Counted from the first letter of the stretch, positions 8,301-17,654 are shown. The stretch is DNA of 64,000 bases from RH-AL1 sp965214415 (GCA_965214415.1 CBDCBQ010000003.1:3224001-3288000); one strand, 5' to 3'. A program made the numbers and translations. The notes: generated by a model from the letters alone, not told the origin.

Positions 8301-8576
8301 GATAATCACCGGACCACCCGATGGGTGCCGGCCACTGACCATGTCGGGTGAGCCGAAGGGTACACATCCTTAACGCACTGGCGACAGGAAGTGGTGCCGA
8401 AGTCATCCGGCCGACACGCTGCTTCCAGTCGCTTTGCGATTGTAGGCTGCGGCTGGGTTTGACGAGGGGGCCTTAAGGCAGGCCCGCACATGGAGAACAC
8501 ATGCGGGTCGATGTCTGGTTTGCCTCTCGCCACATCCTTGCCGACAGTCTTTGCTTTCGCGAATGCGGCCAGATCT

Positions 8577-8771
8577 TCAATAAAGATGATGCGCTGACGG
8601 CTTTTGAAGACGGTAAATATGATTATATGGGAGCGATCGAGGCAACAAGTCTCCAAGAATGTAAAAGCCTTTCGCCCCGCCCCCGTCAAGACTAAAGATG
8701 CGGCACTTGTCGTCTTTGGCGGGGGCTGCCGACAAACCAGGAGAGCTTATCGGGATCGCGTAATTGCTCAT
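8577..8771 (-). pseudogene. Patatin-like phospholipase, N-terminal fragment
   Basis: From the ATG at 8771 the minus strand reads MSNYAIPISSPG, then DDKCRIFSLDGGGAKGFYIL. The DGGGAKG oxyanion-hole motif directly after a short beta strand is the signature of the patatin domain start. Within about 20 further residues the frame loses similarity (LPRSLPYNHIYRLQ) and stops at 8577; no GxSxG nucleophile elbow follows in any frame. It is therefore only the first 30-40 residues of a lipid acyl hydrolase, truncated or decayed, 240 bp downstream of the IS3 copy. Confidence 0.55.
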
Positions 8772-8907
8772 AATCTCTCGTGTTCTGCGCTGCATACATA
8801 TAAGAAAAGTCGTGCCTAAAAAGTTCAACAACTGACCTTTAGGCGGTTGCAAACGATGTCGGCTCTTCAAAAAAGGGCCCGCCTTGCCGCGCAAATGGAA
8901 CTCTCTC

Positions 8908-9348
8908 ATGCCTACCGGCGCTCGCAACTTCTATCTCGCTACCGCAAAACCCACGCTGGACGAGTTCTACCGTGAGCCATTAAATCTGCGCCGCGGCCGG
9001 CTGGCAGCTATCGTGCTCTTCCACGTAGCCGACTATCTGTTTCTGGAAGTCCCATCGTACTAAACACTGAAAGACCTCACTGATCATTTGGTAAATCAAT
9101 GCCCCGACTTCGGCTTGGTGAAAGACATCGCCAACGCGTCGAAGCACGACAAGCTGACGTTGGGGAAACCAAAGCTTACAAATGCCAGTCAGGTCTCGCG
9201 AACTTCGGGCATTTTCGGCGCACCTCTGGGAACCGCCATGTTCGGTGAGGCATCCATTGTTATTGTGACGCTTGACGATCAAACGAGCATGCCTCTGCTG
9301 GGAGTGCTTCGGTCGGTTTCGAACCTTTGGGAGACTATCCTTCCATAA
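8908..9348 (+). pseudogene. Hypothetical protein with one in-frame stop (TAA at 9061)
   Basis: From the ATG at 8908 the frame reads MPTGARNFYLATAKPTLDEF and LRRGRLAAIVLFHVADYLFL, then meets TAA at 9061-9063. It continues in the same frame as LKDLTDHLVNQCPDFGLVKD, IANASKHDKLTL and so on to 9348. Both halves have the composition of one soluble protein of about 146 codons, so a single nonsense change has split it. No family is recognised with certainty. The flanking regions hold the patatin fragment and the IS6 element. Confidence 0.6.
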
Positions 9349-9434
9349 AACAATCGTGGAGCAGTCCCGAAATAACAGATTGGCCTTATCAGGGCCATTC
9401 CTAGCACCCTGTTACAACGGACCTGCCAACAAAC

Positions 9435-10326
9435 GGCTCTGTTGCAAACATGTCGGCCGCGCGGCGTGGTAGGCTGGTCAGGAAGGGATGGGACTGTGTC
9501 GGACTTCAAGGGGGGCGGCATTTCGAGGGCGAGATCGTGATGTGGGCCGTCCGTTGGTATTGCCGCTACGGCGTGAGCTACCGCTACCTGGAGCAGATGA
9601 TGGGCGAGCGCGGCGTCGTGGTTGACCACAGTACGATCTACCGCTGGGTGCAGAAGTATGCTCCCGAGATGGAGAAGCGCCTGCGCTGGCAGTGGCGCCA
9701 GCCGCGCTCAACCAGTTGGAGGGTGGACGAGACATACGTGAAGGTCCGGGGTGAGTGGGCCTACCTGTATCGGGCCGTAGACAAGCTCGGCAACACCGTC
9801 GACTTCTACCTTTCGCCGACCCGCAACTCCGCGGCTGCCAAGCGCTTCCTGGGCAAGGCGCTGCGTGGCTTGAAGGACTGGGAACAGCCAACGGTCATCA
9901 ACACGGACAAGGCGCCGACCTACGCTGCTGCCTTGGCCGAGCTGAAGAAGGAGGGTCGGTGCCCAAAGGACGTGCAGCACCGGCAGGTCAAGTACTTGAA
10001 TAACGTGATCGAGGCAGACCACGGCAAGCTGAAGCAGCTGATCCGCCCTGTGCGGGGATTCAAGTCGCTGAAGACGGCTTACGCCACGATCAAAGGTTTC
10101 GAGGTGATGCGCGCCCTTCGAAAAGGACAGGCATCAGCCTTCAACGTCACAGGCGACATCCGTGGCGAGGCTCGCATCGTCGAGCGCGCGTTCGGATTGG
10201 GCGCATCCGCCCTGTCCGAGGTCGTCAGGCTGCTCAACAAACGGCTTGAAGCCGAGGTAGCCTGACAGGACCAGCCGCCTGCTCATCCCGTCCCGCGCAC
10301 TCACGCCAAGAGATTGCAACAGAGCC
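9435..10326 (+). mobile_element. IS6-family insertion sequence
   Basis: An 892-bp element bounded by perfect 13-bp inverted repeats: GGCTCTGTTGCAA at 9435-9447 and TTGCAACAGAGCC at 10314-10326. These are typical IS6-family tips. It contains one transposase gene. The flanking 8 bp (caacaaac on the left, ctctggcc on the right) do not match, so either the target duplication decayed or the element took part in a deletion or cointegrate, as IS6 elements often do. Confidence 0.9.
9450..10265 (+). CDS. IS6-family transposase
   Basis: About 271 codons; IS6 transposases are usually about 235-265. The DDE core is visible: WRVDETYVKVRGEWAYLYRA (first D), VINTDKAPTYAAALAEL (second D), then NNVIEADHGKLKQLIRPVRG (E-containing block). 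The N-terminal zinc-binding/HTH region reads EGEIVMWAVRWYCRYGVSYR and HSTIYRWVQKYAPEM. The frame begins with about 20 unusual residues (SAARRGRLVRKGWD). The family start (SDFKGRHF) appears in another phase around 9495 with an expanded G run, so the N-terminus may have been altered by a small indel. The catalytic part is intact. Confidence 0.85.
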   Translation: MSAARRGRLVRKGWDCVGLQGGRHFEGEIVMWAVRWYCRYGVSYRYLEQMMGERGVVVDHSTIYRWVQKYAPEMEKRLRWQWRQPRSTSWRVDETYVKVRGEWAYLYRAVDKLGNTVDFYLSPTRNSAAAKRFLGKALRGLKDWEQPTVINTDKAPTYAAALAELKKEGRCPKDVQHRQVKYLNNVIEADHGKLKQLIRPVRGFKSLKTAYATIKGFEVMRALRKGQASAFNVTGDIRGEARIVERAFGLGASALSEVVRLLNKRLEAEVA

Positions 10327-10520
10327 CTCTGGCCCTCCGCGCCCTGAGCGACGGAGCCGACGCCCCGTTCACCCACCTCGCCCCTTAAACGCGTTCTCGA
10401 TCAGTGCAAGCCAAGCCCCCGACACCGATCGGTGACGCTCGCCTCGATCAAGGATCGGCCCGCGAACGACCCCGTCATGAATAGAAGCGGCTAACCAAAT
10501 CGCATTTGACACCTGAATCC

Positions 10521-10544
10521 CCCGTCCCGCTTCGGCGGGGCGGG
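10521..10544 (+). terminator. GC-rich hairpin, candidate terminator
   Basis: CCCGTCCCGC (10521-10530), a TTCG loop, and GCGGGGCGGG (10535-10544) form a 10-bp stem with one G-T pair, followed by CCTTTCGCG. It lies between the IS6 element and the converging BrkB gene. It could also be a REP-like genomic palindrome. Confidence 0.45.
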
Positions 10545-10605
10545 CCTTTCGCGTTCAGCATCAGCGCTAAGCGCTACTGGCCTGCATAGAGAGCCGGACG
10601 TGGCC

Positions 10606-11754
10606 TTAAGGAGCGACAGTATTAGCAGACGCTGCGCCTCGCGAGCCAAGCGGCTTTCCCGCGCCGACGGTGGAGTCGCTCTCCGTCTGCGTCTCTAACT
10701 CAGCGTTAATTTGTGCGCCGAGGAGCAGCACAGTCGTCGAGAGCCAGATCCAAGTCATAAAACCGATGATGGCACCCAGCGACCCATAGGTCTTATTGTA
10801 GCTGCCGAAGTGAGCGACGTACCAAGAGAAACTGATAGTGAGGCCGATCCAGCTCACCGCGCCGATCGTGCCGCCCCATGTCACCCACTGCCATTCGGCG
10901 AGATGCCGACTGGGGCCGAAGCGGTAGAGCATGGCCAGCGCCGCGACCATGATCAGGACGATGACCGGCCAGCGGGCAATGCGAGCGACGACATCGAAAA
11001 CGCCGCCGAGCCCAATGCTGCCGAAAAGCAGCGGCAGAAGCGCGATGAGACCAATCCCGAGGAGAACCAGCGCGACCCCTCCGACAGTGAAGGCCAGTGA
11101 GATCGCGGTCACCTTGACGAAGCCCCGCTCTTCATGTTCGCCGTAGACATCGTTCAAGGCGCTGAACATCGCCTTCGTGCCTGCGTTCGCACTCCACATG
11201 GCGGTGAGCAGTCCAATCACGGCGCCGACTCCGAGACCGCTGGCGGGGCTTTGTGTCAGTCGATGAACCTGCTCGCGAATGATATCCATGCCGCCACTGG
11301 GGACGAGCGAGGACGCGTTCGCAAGCTGGCCTTCGATCGTCGAGCGATCGGTGAAGAGGCCGTAGATCGACACGATGGCTGTGATGGCCGGAAAGAGCGA
11401 GAGCAGAGCGTAGAACGTCACGCTCGCCGCCTCTGACAGCAACTCGTTTTCAGAGAATTTCTGAGCGGTGCGCTTCGCAACCTGCCACCATCCACGCGCC
11501 GGAATCTCATGCGGTGCGTTGGCATCTTTCCCAAGCGCTTTCGTTTCGGCCGCGCGTCCGCCGTCGCCCTGCGGCTTCAGCGCGTCCAAGCTCCGGGGTT
11601 GGCGTTGGCCCTCGCGGCGGAATGCGAAGGCAAAACGCACGGCGCTAAACAGAAGAGAGAAGACCGAGAATGGCCGGCGCGCCCGGCTGGGGGTCGGCGC
11701 TTTGGCCTTGCTCGGCCCGACCTCTGGTCTTCGAACTTTACGACTTCTGGTCAT
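10606..11754 (-). CDS. YihY/BrkB family inner-membrane protein
   Basis: Protein of 382 residues, an intact gene of the YihY/virulence-factor BrkB family (function uncertain; once called RNase BN). Residues 1-90 are a basic, poorly conserved cytoplasmic extension. The family core starts at about residue 97 (KFSENELLSEAASVTFYALL, then LFPAITAIVSIYGLF), with TQSPASGLGVGAVIGLLTAM and WSANAGTKAMFSALN in the middle. About six membrane segments end in YGSLGAIIGFMTWIWLSTTV and LLLGAQINAELE. The start is the ATG at 11754. It is one of the few intact non-transposase genes in this part of the window. Confidence 0.92.
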   Translation of the reverse strand: MTRSRKVRRPEVGPSKAKAPTPSRARRPFSVFSLLFSAVRFAFAFRREGQRQPRSLDALKPQGDGGRAAETKALGKDANAPHEIPARGWWQVAKRTAQKFSENELLSEAASVTFYALLSLFPAITAIVSIYGLFTDRSTIEGQLANASSLVPSGGMDIIREQVHRLTQSPASGLGVGAVIGLLTAMWSANAGTKAMFSALNDVYGEHEERGFVKVTAISLAFTVGGVALVLLGIGLIALLPLLFGSIGLGGVFDVVARIARWPVIVLIMVAALAMLYRFGPSRHLAEWQWVTWGGTIGAVSWIGLTISFSWYVAHFGSYNKTYGSLGAIIGFMTWIWLSTTVLLLGAQINAELETQTESDSTVGAGKPLGSRGAASANTVAP

Positions 11755-11949
11755 GATCCGCTCGAACTAGAGACGCTGTCCCAACGAGCGTCGATTTTCC
11801 CGGTTGCAAGACGCGGTAGCTATTTCGAGCGATGGCCTTCGAACTATCAAAACCGCCGGGCGAAGGTGGCCTGCCAAGAGACGAAGTGGTGTCGCACATC
11901 CAGAGGCGATTATTGCGACCGCCTCTGCGCGCCTCAAGGCGTTTCGAAA

Positions 11950-12039
11950 AAGCTCGATGTCCGGCGCCATCAGGCCAAGCGCGCCGGTGGGGTCGCCGTC
12001 CGAAAGCCTGGCGTAGAACTCGCGGACAATGTCGGTCGG
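11950..12039 (-). pseudogene. SnoaL/NTF2-like fold fragment
   Basis: The minus strand from 12039 reads PTDIVREFYARLSDGDPTGA, LGLMAPDIELF. This is the typical first helix of SnoaL-like/ketosteroid-isomerase-like proteins, in which the FYA and D-P motifs precede the first strand. An in-frame TGA lies just upstream (12046-12048) and similarity ends after about 35 codons, so only a stump remains. It lies beside the decayed hydrolase gene. Confidence 0.5.
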
Positions 12040-12184
12040 GGGTGTTCAAGAGAGTAATCCTTTACGTGAGAAGAGGCAGGTCGCCGGCCGACAGCACGGC
12101 GGCGTCTCGAACGGGATCTTCGGGAATGGTTGGGGAGCCGGCGCCCGCACGGAGCGAGGGGGCGGTAACGGTGTTCGCGCGGGC

Positions 12185-13048
12185 TCAGCTTTCAGCAAAC
12201 TCCGCCTTGATCTCGCTTGCGACGACAGTTCTCGTCGAGGACGAAGTGACCCGCGTCGAGCCAAACGAGCCTCGCCTTGGGAAGGTCCTTCAAAAAGGCT
12301 TGTGCGCCCGCTTCGGTGAAGAATGGGTCGTGCTTGCCCCAAACAATCAGCGTTTTTGGTTGATGCTGGCGGAAAGCCGCCTGCCAGCTGTCATAGGCGG
12401 CGACGTTTGTTTTATAGTCCTCGAGTAAGTTGAGCTGGTAGGCGTCGGTGCCGGGGCGGTCGAGTAGTGCTTGGTCGTGGGTCCAGTTGTCCGGGCTGAT
12501 TGCTTCCGGATCTTTCGCGCCGATGCTATATTGAAACTTCGCCGTTCCAGCCTGGGAAGGCGCGTGCACCTTCCTCCGACGCTGCGTCGCGCTTTTCCCA
12601 CAACGGCATGAACACCAACTTGGGCGGACCGCCGACACCTTCCATGTAGGCGTTTGTGTTTTGGATGATAAAGCCCTTCACCGCGTCGTGTCGCTGGGCG
12701 AAGATGCGAAAGCCCACCGGGTCGCCGTAGTCCTGCATATAAAGGACGTAGGATTGAAGCCCGAGTTCGTCGATCAAGCCGGTGACGTGGGCTGTGAGAT
12801 TGTCAAACGTGTAGTCGAACTCGGTTGCCGATGGCGCGTCGGACTGGCCAAAGCCGATATAGTCTGGCGCAATAACATGGAACACGTCGGCAAGCTGCGG
12901 GATCAGGTTGCGGAACATGAAGCTTTTTCGTTGGAAAGCCATGCAGCAGGATTGTTGGCCGTGCGCGGTCGCCCGCCTCCCGGTAGAACACCTTGCGGTC
13001 GTTCACGGTGGCGAAATGGTAGGTCGTAGCGTGAATGGTTTGGGTCAT
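12185..13048 (-). pseudogene. Alpha/beta hydrolase (haloalkane dehalogenase/epoxide hydrolase-like) with three frameshifts
   Basis: The pieces read in order from the ATG at 13048: QTIHATTYHFATVNDRKVFY and ILLHGFPT (oxyanion HGFP). After a shift in an A5 run near 12938: SFMFRNLIPQLADVFHVIAP and DYIGFGQSDAP. After another near 12545: KFQYSIGAKDPEAISPDNWT, LIVWGKHDPFF (catalytic Asp region) and LDAGHFVLDEN (catalytic His). After a third near 12225 the natural ending ASEIKAEFAES leads to a stop at 12185-12187. All parts of a hydrolase of about 287 residues are present, so decay is recent. It is divergent from the LysR pseudogene, a regulator-target arrangement. Confidence 0.8.
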
Positions 13049-13351
13049 GGTGATGGTCCTTGGTACGGCGGCTCGCGCGCGACGGGTCTGGGGATGGAAG
13101 GCAGCCGCCACGGCGTTGATGGATTCAAAGACGGAGCGAGATCGAACGAGCGGCGAGCCTCGAGACTTCGAGAGGATGCAGCGTTGCTAGGGCTATGACC
13201 TTGACGCTGCTGGGACGCATTTGCGTTGCATCTGAAGCTCCCGGCGGCGACACCGAGTGTCTCTGCTGATAACAAGAAAATAGAACCTTCCGAACTGAAG
13301 CTGTACCGGTTGATCCCGATAGTCTAGCTTCTGAAATTCGAAAGGGTCGAT
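13049..13351. other. Intergenic region between divergent hydrolase and LysR pseudogenes
   Basis: This 303-bp gap separates the divergently read hydrolase and LysR remnants and would be expected to hold both promoters and the LysR operator. I see no clear T-N11-A palindrome or promoter that I could place with confidence. Confidence 0.4.
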
Positions 13352-14255
13352 ATGGACCGGTTTAATGCGATACGCACGCTTATTGCCGCCGTCGATGGCG
13401 GCAGCCTTTCGGCGGCTTCGCGCGCTCTCGGCATGTCGCTGCCCACCGTCAGCCGAAAAATATCCGAACTGGAGGCGCATCTGGGCACGCAAGTGGTTGT
13501 GCGAACCACTCGCAAATTGCTGCTGACCGATGCCGGAACTGCCTTCGTACAAGCAACCCGCCGGATTCTGAGCGAACTCGACGAAGCCGAACGCACCGCA
13601 TCTGGCGAGTATCATGCGCCGCGCGGCGAACTCCTGATTACCGCACCGATCATGTTCGGAAAACTGCACATGCTGCCGGTGGTGTTACAGTTTCTGCAGG
13701 CCTATCCCGATGTAACCGTTAGGCTTGTGATGGCCGACACCGTCGTCGACCTCATCGACAACCACGTCGATGTCGCCGTGCGCCTGGGGCGGCTTCCAGA
13801 TAGCGGACTCGTCGCTGTTCGACTTGGCGAGGTTAAGTGGATTACTTGCGCCAGCCCCGATTATCTAACGCGGCGCGGAATACCGCAAACGCCTGCCGAC
13901 CTCGCCAACCACGATTGCCTTGCTTTCGAGGGACTCCAGACATTGCGTAGCTGGTCATTCGGCCGCGGAGACGAACATAGGCAGGTCGCGATTCGCCCGC
14001 GCTTATCCGTAAACACCGCTGATGCTCTGATCGAGGCTGCAGGGGCCGGTCTGGGCGTTGCCGCATGATGTCATATCAGGCCGCCGCGGCACTCCCGGGG
14101 GTAGGCTAAACAGCCTCCTGTGCGCCTACGGACTGGAACCAATTCCTGTGCATCTTGTGCATACCGGACCGTCTCTCCTACCAGTGAAGCTGAGAGCGTT
14201 TCTCGATTTTGCCAGCCCCTTTCTCAAATCTTTGCTGGCCGGGCTGCCAGAATGA
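13352..14255 (+). pseudogene. LysR-family transcriptional regulator, frameshifted near its 3' end
   Basis: From the ATG at 13352 the winged helix-turn-helix is clear (MDRFNAIRTLIAAVDGGSLS, AASRALGMSLPTVSRKISEL, RKLLLTDAG). A periplasmic-binding-like effector domain follows (GELLITAPIMFGKLHMLPVV, VDVAVRLGRLPDSGL). The frame stops at 14068 after AGAGLGVAA. A short AMMSYQAAAAL stretch in another phase and then LNSLLCAYGLEPIPVHLVHT in a third, ending at 14255, supply the missing C-terminus. At least one and probably two indels near 14056-14100 break a protein of about 300 residues. It is divergent from the hydrolase it probably controlled. Confidence 0.8.
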
Positions 14256-14459
14256 ACCGCCTTCATTGTGGCGGATCCGACATTGATCCGAGCTTACATG
14301 CGGGGAAGGTCCTCTACTCGAGGTCGCCGCTACCTCTGCGCCGAGACGTTAGGAGAGGCGCCTGTCGAGTGCCTTATCAGTACGCAACCAACCGGCTTCT
14401 CTGACGAGACAAGCCTGCTGATCGCCTCGAACAAAATCGCTCGTGCGGCAACAGCGCCG

Positions 14460-16496
14460 TCAAACTCGAGCTTTGACGCCTGCTCCGCATCGCGTGATTG
14501 CGTAATGCGAGACGAGTAGCCAGGTGGCGCCGTTGCCAACACCAGGCTGCAGCTCGGCAATCGGTGCTGTCCATCCGCGCCACAAGAGGCCACCGGGTGG
14601 CCCTGTTGCACCGTCGAGAGGCGTGATGATCCACGCGGGCGCGTCGGCAGCCGCGCAGAAGGCCGCCAGGCCCCCTGCCGTGATCGAGCTTGGTTGCGCG
14701 TTAGGATGCGGGGTGAGCGGCTCCATCAGGTCCGGCTCGGCAAGACCCGCCTGGATGGCACGAGCCGTACGCTCCTTATAAAACAGCGCGAGCTGGCGTG
14801 AGAAAACGAGTCCCGCGCCCTGGATCGGCGCCAGCCATTGCGGCCGGTGCAGAAACCACCAAGTCTGACGACCGCCGCCGACCCATAACACTTCGCCGGG
14901 ACTATCCGCGATGGCTCGTACGAGGCCGGGAGCGCCGCCGCCGGAATCATAACCGACATTGGCTACGCTGCGCTGGTCCCAAACCAGGACGACGAGCACG
15001 GCGCAAAGTGCTGCGGTCGTGCTGATGGCGGCGGGGGTGCAGAAGCGCGGGCGCCTAGTGATGGCCAGCACTGCCGCTAAGAAGGCGACAGGCGTGTAAT
15101 CAAGCCCGGTGGCCGTAGCCCGGCGTACCTCGGCGGCAAGCTCGTTTGGAACCCCGTGCGCCGCGAGGATTGTCAGCTCGTTGCGAGCGAGCCCATATAA
15201 CGCCCCCGTGATGAGCACAACAAAAACGAGGTCGAGCCACCGTGCCGCGAACGCGTAGCGCTGCGGATCGATGGCGAAGACCACGCCAACAGCCACGATC
15301 GCAAAAAGGCATGCGGGTCCGTCGTAATCGGCGAAGACCCAGGCCAGGGCTAACAAGCCCAGCGCGATCCGCGAGGTACCTCCGCAACGCCACAGCTCGC
15401 GCGTCGTGATCGCCAAAGCACCCGTCGCCAAAGCGAAGACGAGCCACATCATCCGCCATGTTTGCGCTTGCAATACGATGAGCGATCCGCCGCGCTCACC
15501 GAACAGGTATGCTGCGGCAAGTCCGCCGACGCCGATAGGAATGGCAAGCAGAAATAGCCGTCGCACGCGCGGAGGGGCGAAGCGCGCGGCGATAACAAGG
15601 GTGGCGACGCGCACCGTCAGTCGCCCAAACCAGCCGTCGAGCCATAGGGAGGGAAAGAGCTGCGGGTTGCGGCCCTTCAAAATCTCGGTCCAGGCTGGGT
15701 CGACGATCGTCGTGAGCCGGTCGAAGGGCGCGGTCCCGACTGCAGCAGCGATCGCCACCGCGACGAGTACGAAGGCCATCGGCCCGAGCCACCGGCGATC
15801 CTCGACGACGAGCCAAGCCGCAAGAAGCGCGAAGCCGCTCGCTGCCATGATGGGATGCATCAGCGCGGCGAATGACATGAGGGCGATCGCTGCAGCGTAG
15901 CGGCGACAAAGCAGCGCCGCGATACCACACAGAACGAGTGCTTCAGCGAACGGCCGAGGTGTTGCAGCCACCTCAGCGTAAGAGAACAATTTGTAGCCGC
16001 CGTATTGTGCCGGTAGCGCGGCGGCGAAGGCGACGATCAGCCATCGGGCTGGCCCCGTCGCGATCGCCGAAGCCAGGACGATGGCACCAAGGAATGCGAC
16101 CGCAACGGCGGCTGCCGCGATCAGCATCGACGCGCGTGACAGCCCGATCGTATCGGCCAGTGCTCGGAAGAGCGTCGTGAACAGCGTGAAGCTGCTTTGG
16201 CCGTCGTGCACGAACATCGCATCGCGTCCGACGCCGCCCGGATCGAGGTCGGCGAGCGCGCGCCCCGCGTAGATCAAGTTGCTGGCGTCGACGCCGTAAA
16301 ACGGATTGCAGAACACCCAAAAGACGAACAGAGAAGCGAGCGTTGCGATCTCGCGGGCGCTCAAAGTGCGCGCGAAGGCATAGCGACCTGCCGCCCGAGG
16401 GATGAGCGGGAGAGGGAGAACAGGCTTCGGCGGAGCGCCCGTGACTGCGGGAGAATGCATTCGAAGCTTTTGGATTTCGCTAGCGTCTACTTCCAA
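14460..16496 (-). CDS. Large multi-pass membrane protein of unknown function
   Basis: Protein of 678 residues with about 12-14 hydrophobic segments. After a short cytoplasmic N-terminus there is a loop (NPFYGVDASNLIYAGRALAD), then repeated helices (SMLIAAAAVAVAFLGAIVLA, FALATGALAITT and others). A soluble C-terminal domain of about 150 residues follows (SPGEVLWVGGGRQTWWFLHR, AWIITPLDGATGP). The topology, an early extracytoplasmic loop with Asp residues and a soluble tail, resembles GT-C glycosyltransferases and related polysaccharide enzymes, but I see no firm motif. The start at 16496 could instead be the Met at codon 13. No co-directional neighbour is close. It is intact, unlike most genes around it. 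Confidence 0.75.
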   Translation of the reverse strand: MEVDASEIQKLRMHSPAVTGAPPKPVLPLPLIPRAAGRYAFARTLSAREIATLASLFVFWVFCNPFYGVDASNLIYAGRALADLDPGGVGRDAMFVHDGQSSFTLFTTLFRALADTIGLSRASMLIAAAAVAVAFLGAIVLASAIATGPARWLIVAFAAALPAQYGGYKLFSYAEVAATPRPFAEALVLCGIAALLCRRYAAAIALMSFAALMHPIMAASGFALLAAWLVVEDRRWLGPMAFVLVAVAIAAAVGTAPFDRLTTIVDPAWTEILKGRNPQLFPSLWLDGWFGRLTVRVATLVIAARFAPPRVRRLFLLAIPIGVGGLAAAYLFGERGGSLIVLQAQTWRMMWLVFALATGALAITTRELWRCGGTSRIALGLLALAWVFADYDGPACLFAIVAVGVVFAIDPQRYAFAARWLDLVFVVLITGALYGLARNELTILAAHGVPNELAAEVRRATATGLDYTPVAFLAAVLAITRRPRFCTPAAISTTAALCAVLVVLVWDQRSVANVGYDSGGGAPGLVRAIADSPGEVLWVGGGRQTWWFLHRPQWLAPIQGAGLVFSRQLALFYKERTARAIQAGLAEPDLMEPLTPHPNAQPSSITAGGLAAFCAAADAPAWIITPLDGATGPPGGLLWRGWTAPIAELQPGVGNGATWLLVSHYAITRCGAGVKARV

Positions 16497-16745
16497 AACC
16501 GTGGCTCAAAAACATTAACGGACTGCTTCGATTTGTTCCCATGTTGGCCGTACCAAGCTCCACGCCTGCCTAGGTGTTTAGTCCCGGCATTTGATGGATC
16601 GGCTCGAGAGTGAATCTTTCCGGCTCGTTTGTCCAGATTTTGCAAACTCGGGATGTGCGCACGACTGAGCGCTCTTGCGATAGCCGCAGCCTTCGAAATG
16701 CCGATACTTGTCAGCTTCGAGCATCGCGGCCGGCTGGCGAGTGCT

Positions 16746-16795
16746 TGACCTGCCCCCGAACTCTCATCCAGCGGCGATTAGAGCCTGTCCGGTTG
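16746..16795 (-). repeat. 50-bp right-end tip of the IS3 type found at 24.9 and 32.6 kb
   Basis: This stretch, beginning TGACCTGCCCCCGAACTCTC, is the exact reverse complement of the right end of the IS3 copy at 24895-26146 (its bases up to 26146). Only the tip survives here; it abuts the end of a different IS3 remnant at 16796. It marks a former insertion of that element in the opposite orientation, or a one-ended or deletion event. Confidence 0.85.
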
Positions 16796-17325
16796 TGACG
16801 GTCCCCGGTTTCTCCTCCACCCTGAAGGTGAGGTTCCGGTGTTCATTCGGCGGCTTTCAGTGCCGCCGCAGCAGCGTATTCGTTTGGCGTCTTCCAGCCA
16901 AGCGAGGTGTGAGGACGGCTCTCGTTGTAGTCCCTCCGCCAAGCCTCGATCTTGGCCCTGGCGTCGGCCAGCGACAAGAACCAATGCGTGTTCAGACATT
17001 CGTCGCGCAGCCGGCCGTTGAACGATTCCACGAAGGCGTTGTCGGTTGGCTTGCCAGGCCGGCTGAAGTCCAGCGTGACGGCGTTCTCGTAGGCCCAGCG
17101 ATCGAGCGCTTTCGAGACGAACTCCGGGCCGTTGTCGACACGGATGGTTCTCGGAGCGCTTCGTCTCATCGCGATCCGTGTCACCGCGTCGACGACCTGC
17201 TCGCCCTTGATCCCGTGATCGACCTCGATCGTCAGAGCCTCGCGCGTATACGCATCGACGAAGGTCAGCGCCCGCAAGCGTCGTCCATCGAACAAGGCGT
17301 CGGACACGAAGTCTATCGACCATAG
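16796..17325 (-). mobile_element. IS3-family remnant, 5'-truncated
   Basis: The remnant starts at its right tip (TGTGACGGTCCCCGGTTTC...) and contains the 3' part of an IS3 orfB gene. It breaks off at about 17325, where it meets a truncated zinc-ribbon gene. The left half, orfA and the left tip are missing. It is a different IS type from the other IS3 elements in the window. Confidence 0.8.
16843..17323 (-). pseudogene. IS3-family transposase OrfB, C-terminal part
   Basis: About 160 codons of the integrase domain: DFVSDALFDGRRLRAL (first Asp), IRVDNGPEFVSKALDRWAYE (second Asp), PGKPTDNAFVESFNGRLRDE (Glu) and the terminal RPHTSLGWKTPNEYA motif. The reading frame runs out of the element on its 5' side, so the N-terminal half including the HTH is lost. 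All three catalytic residues are present, but the protein cannot be expressed from its own signals. Confidence 0.85.
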
Positions 17326-17654
17326 CTCGATCGGCCTTTATCGGCCAGGTCGAACGCGAGCCTTATCGCTCGTTCTTCTGACGATAGCGGGCTCGACCTA
17401 CCCTCACCGCCGTCCGGCAGGCTGATCACAACGACCCACACCGCCATCGGTCGTCGGCCGTTTCCTTGGAAGGCGACCTCGTTCCAGCTTGCGGAGCTCA
17501 TCTCCTTGGCACGGCGTCCGCAGCTCTGACAGATCAATCGTCGTCGTCTCGGGATGTCGATGAAGAACGTCTCGTCGGGTAATCGCAACGCATCGAACGT
17601 GAGCTTCGAAACATGCCCGCATGGTGCTGCGCAATGCACTGAGAACGTCGTCAT
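17313..17654 (-). CDS. Small zinc-ribbon-like protein, C-terminus replaced by IS junction
   Basis: A frame of 113 codons from 17654. The first 60 residues carry two Cys pairs, CAAPCGHVSKLTFDALRLPD and LICQSCGRRAKEMS, a zinc-ribbon arrangement seen in short hypothetical proteins of Hyphomicrobiales. The sequence then continues (GNGRRPMAVWVVVISLPDGG) and runs into the IS3 remnant at about 17325; the last residues (RSSYGR) are IS sequence. The natural C-terminus was therefore removed. Function unknown. Confidence 0.5.
   Translation of the reverse strand: MTTFSVHCAAPCGHVSKLTFDALRLPDETFFIDIPRRRRLICQSCGRRAKEMSSASWNEVAFQGNGRRPMAVWVVVISLPDGGEGRSSPLSSEERAIRLAFDLADKGRSSYGR

Larger units (their letters stand above)
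7067..8334 (+). mobile_element. IS3-family insertion sequence, copy 1, intact, 4-bp target duplication
   Basis: A 1268-bp element. The left tip at 7067 (TGGTCTGCGCCCC...GTGGTCC) and the right tip ending at 8334 form imperfect inverted repeats. It is flanked by CTGA at 7063-7066 and 8335-8338, a 4-bp duplication as expected for the IS407 subgroup of IS3. It carries orfA, a GGGAAAC slippage site and orfB, all apparently intact. A second copy of exactly the same length lies at 37702-38969. Removing the IS and one CTGA joins flanks that read LFPFTLSALIVAF and VVLTMSGEPKGTHP to a stop at 8371-8373, perhaps the end of a small membrane protein. Confidence 0.93.

Noticed and set aside
8501..8695. A plus-strand 64-codon frame over the patatin stub
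   Set aside because: It overlaps the minus-strand SLDGGGAKG signature, which is more specific; no family pattern is seen on the plus strand.
9427..10334. An 8-bp target duplication around the IS6 element
   Set aside because: The adjacent octamers (caacaaac and ctctggcc) do not match.
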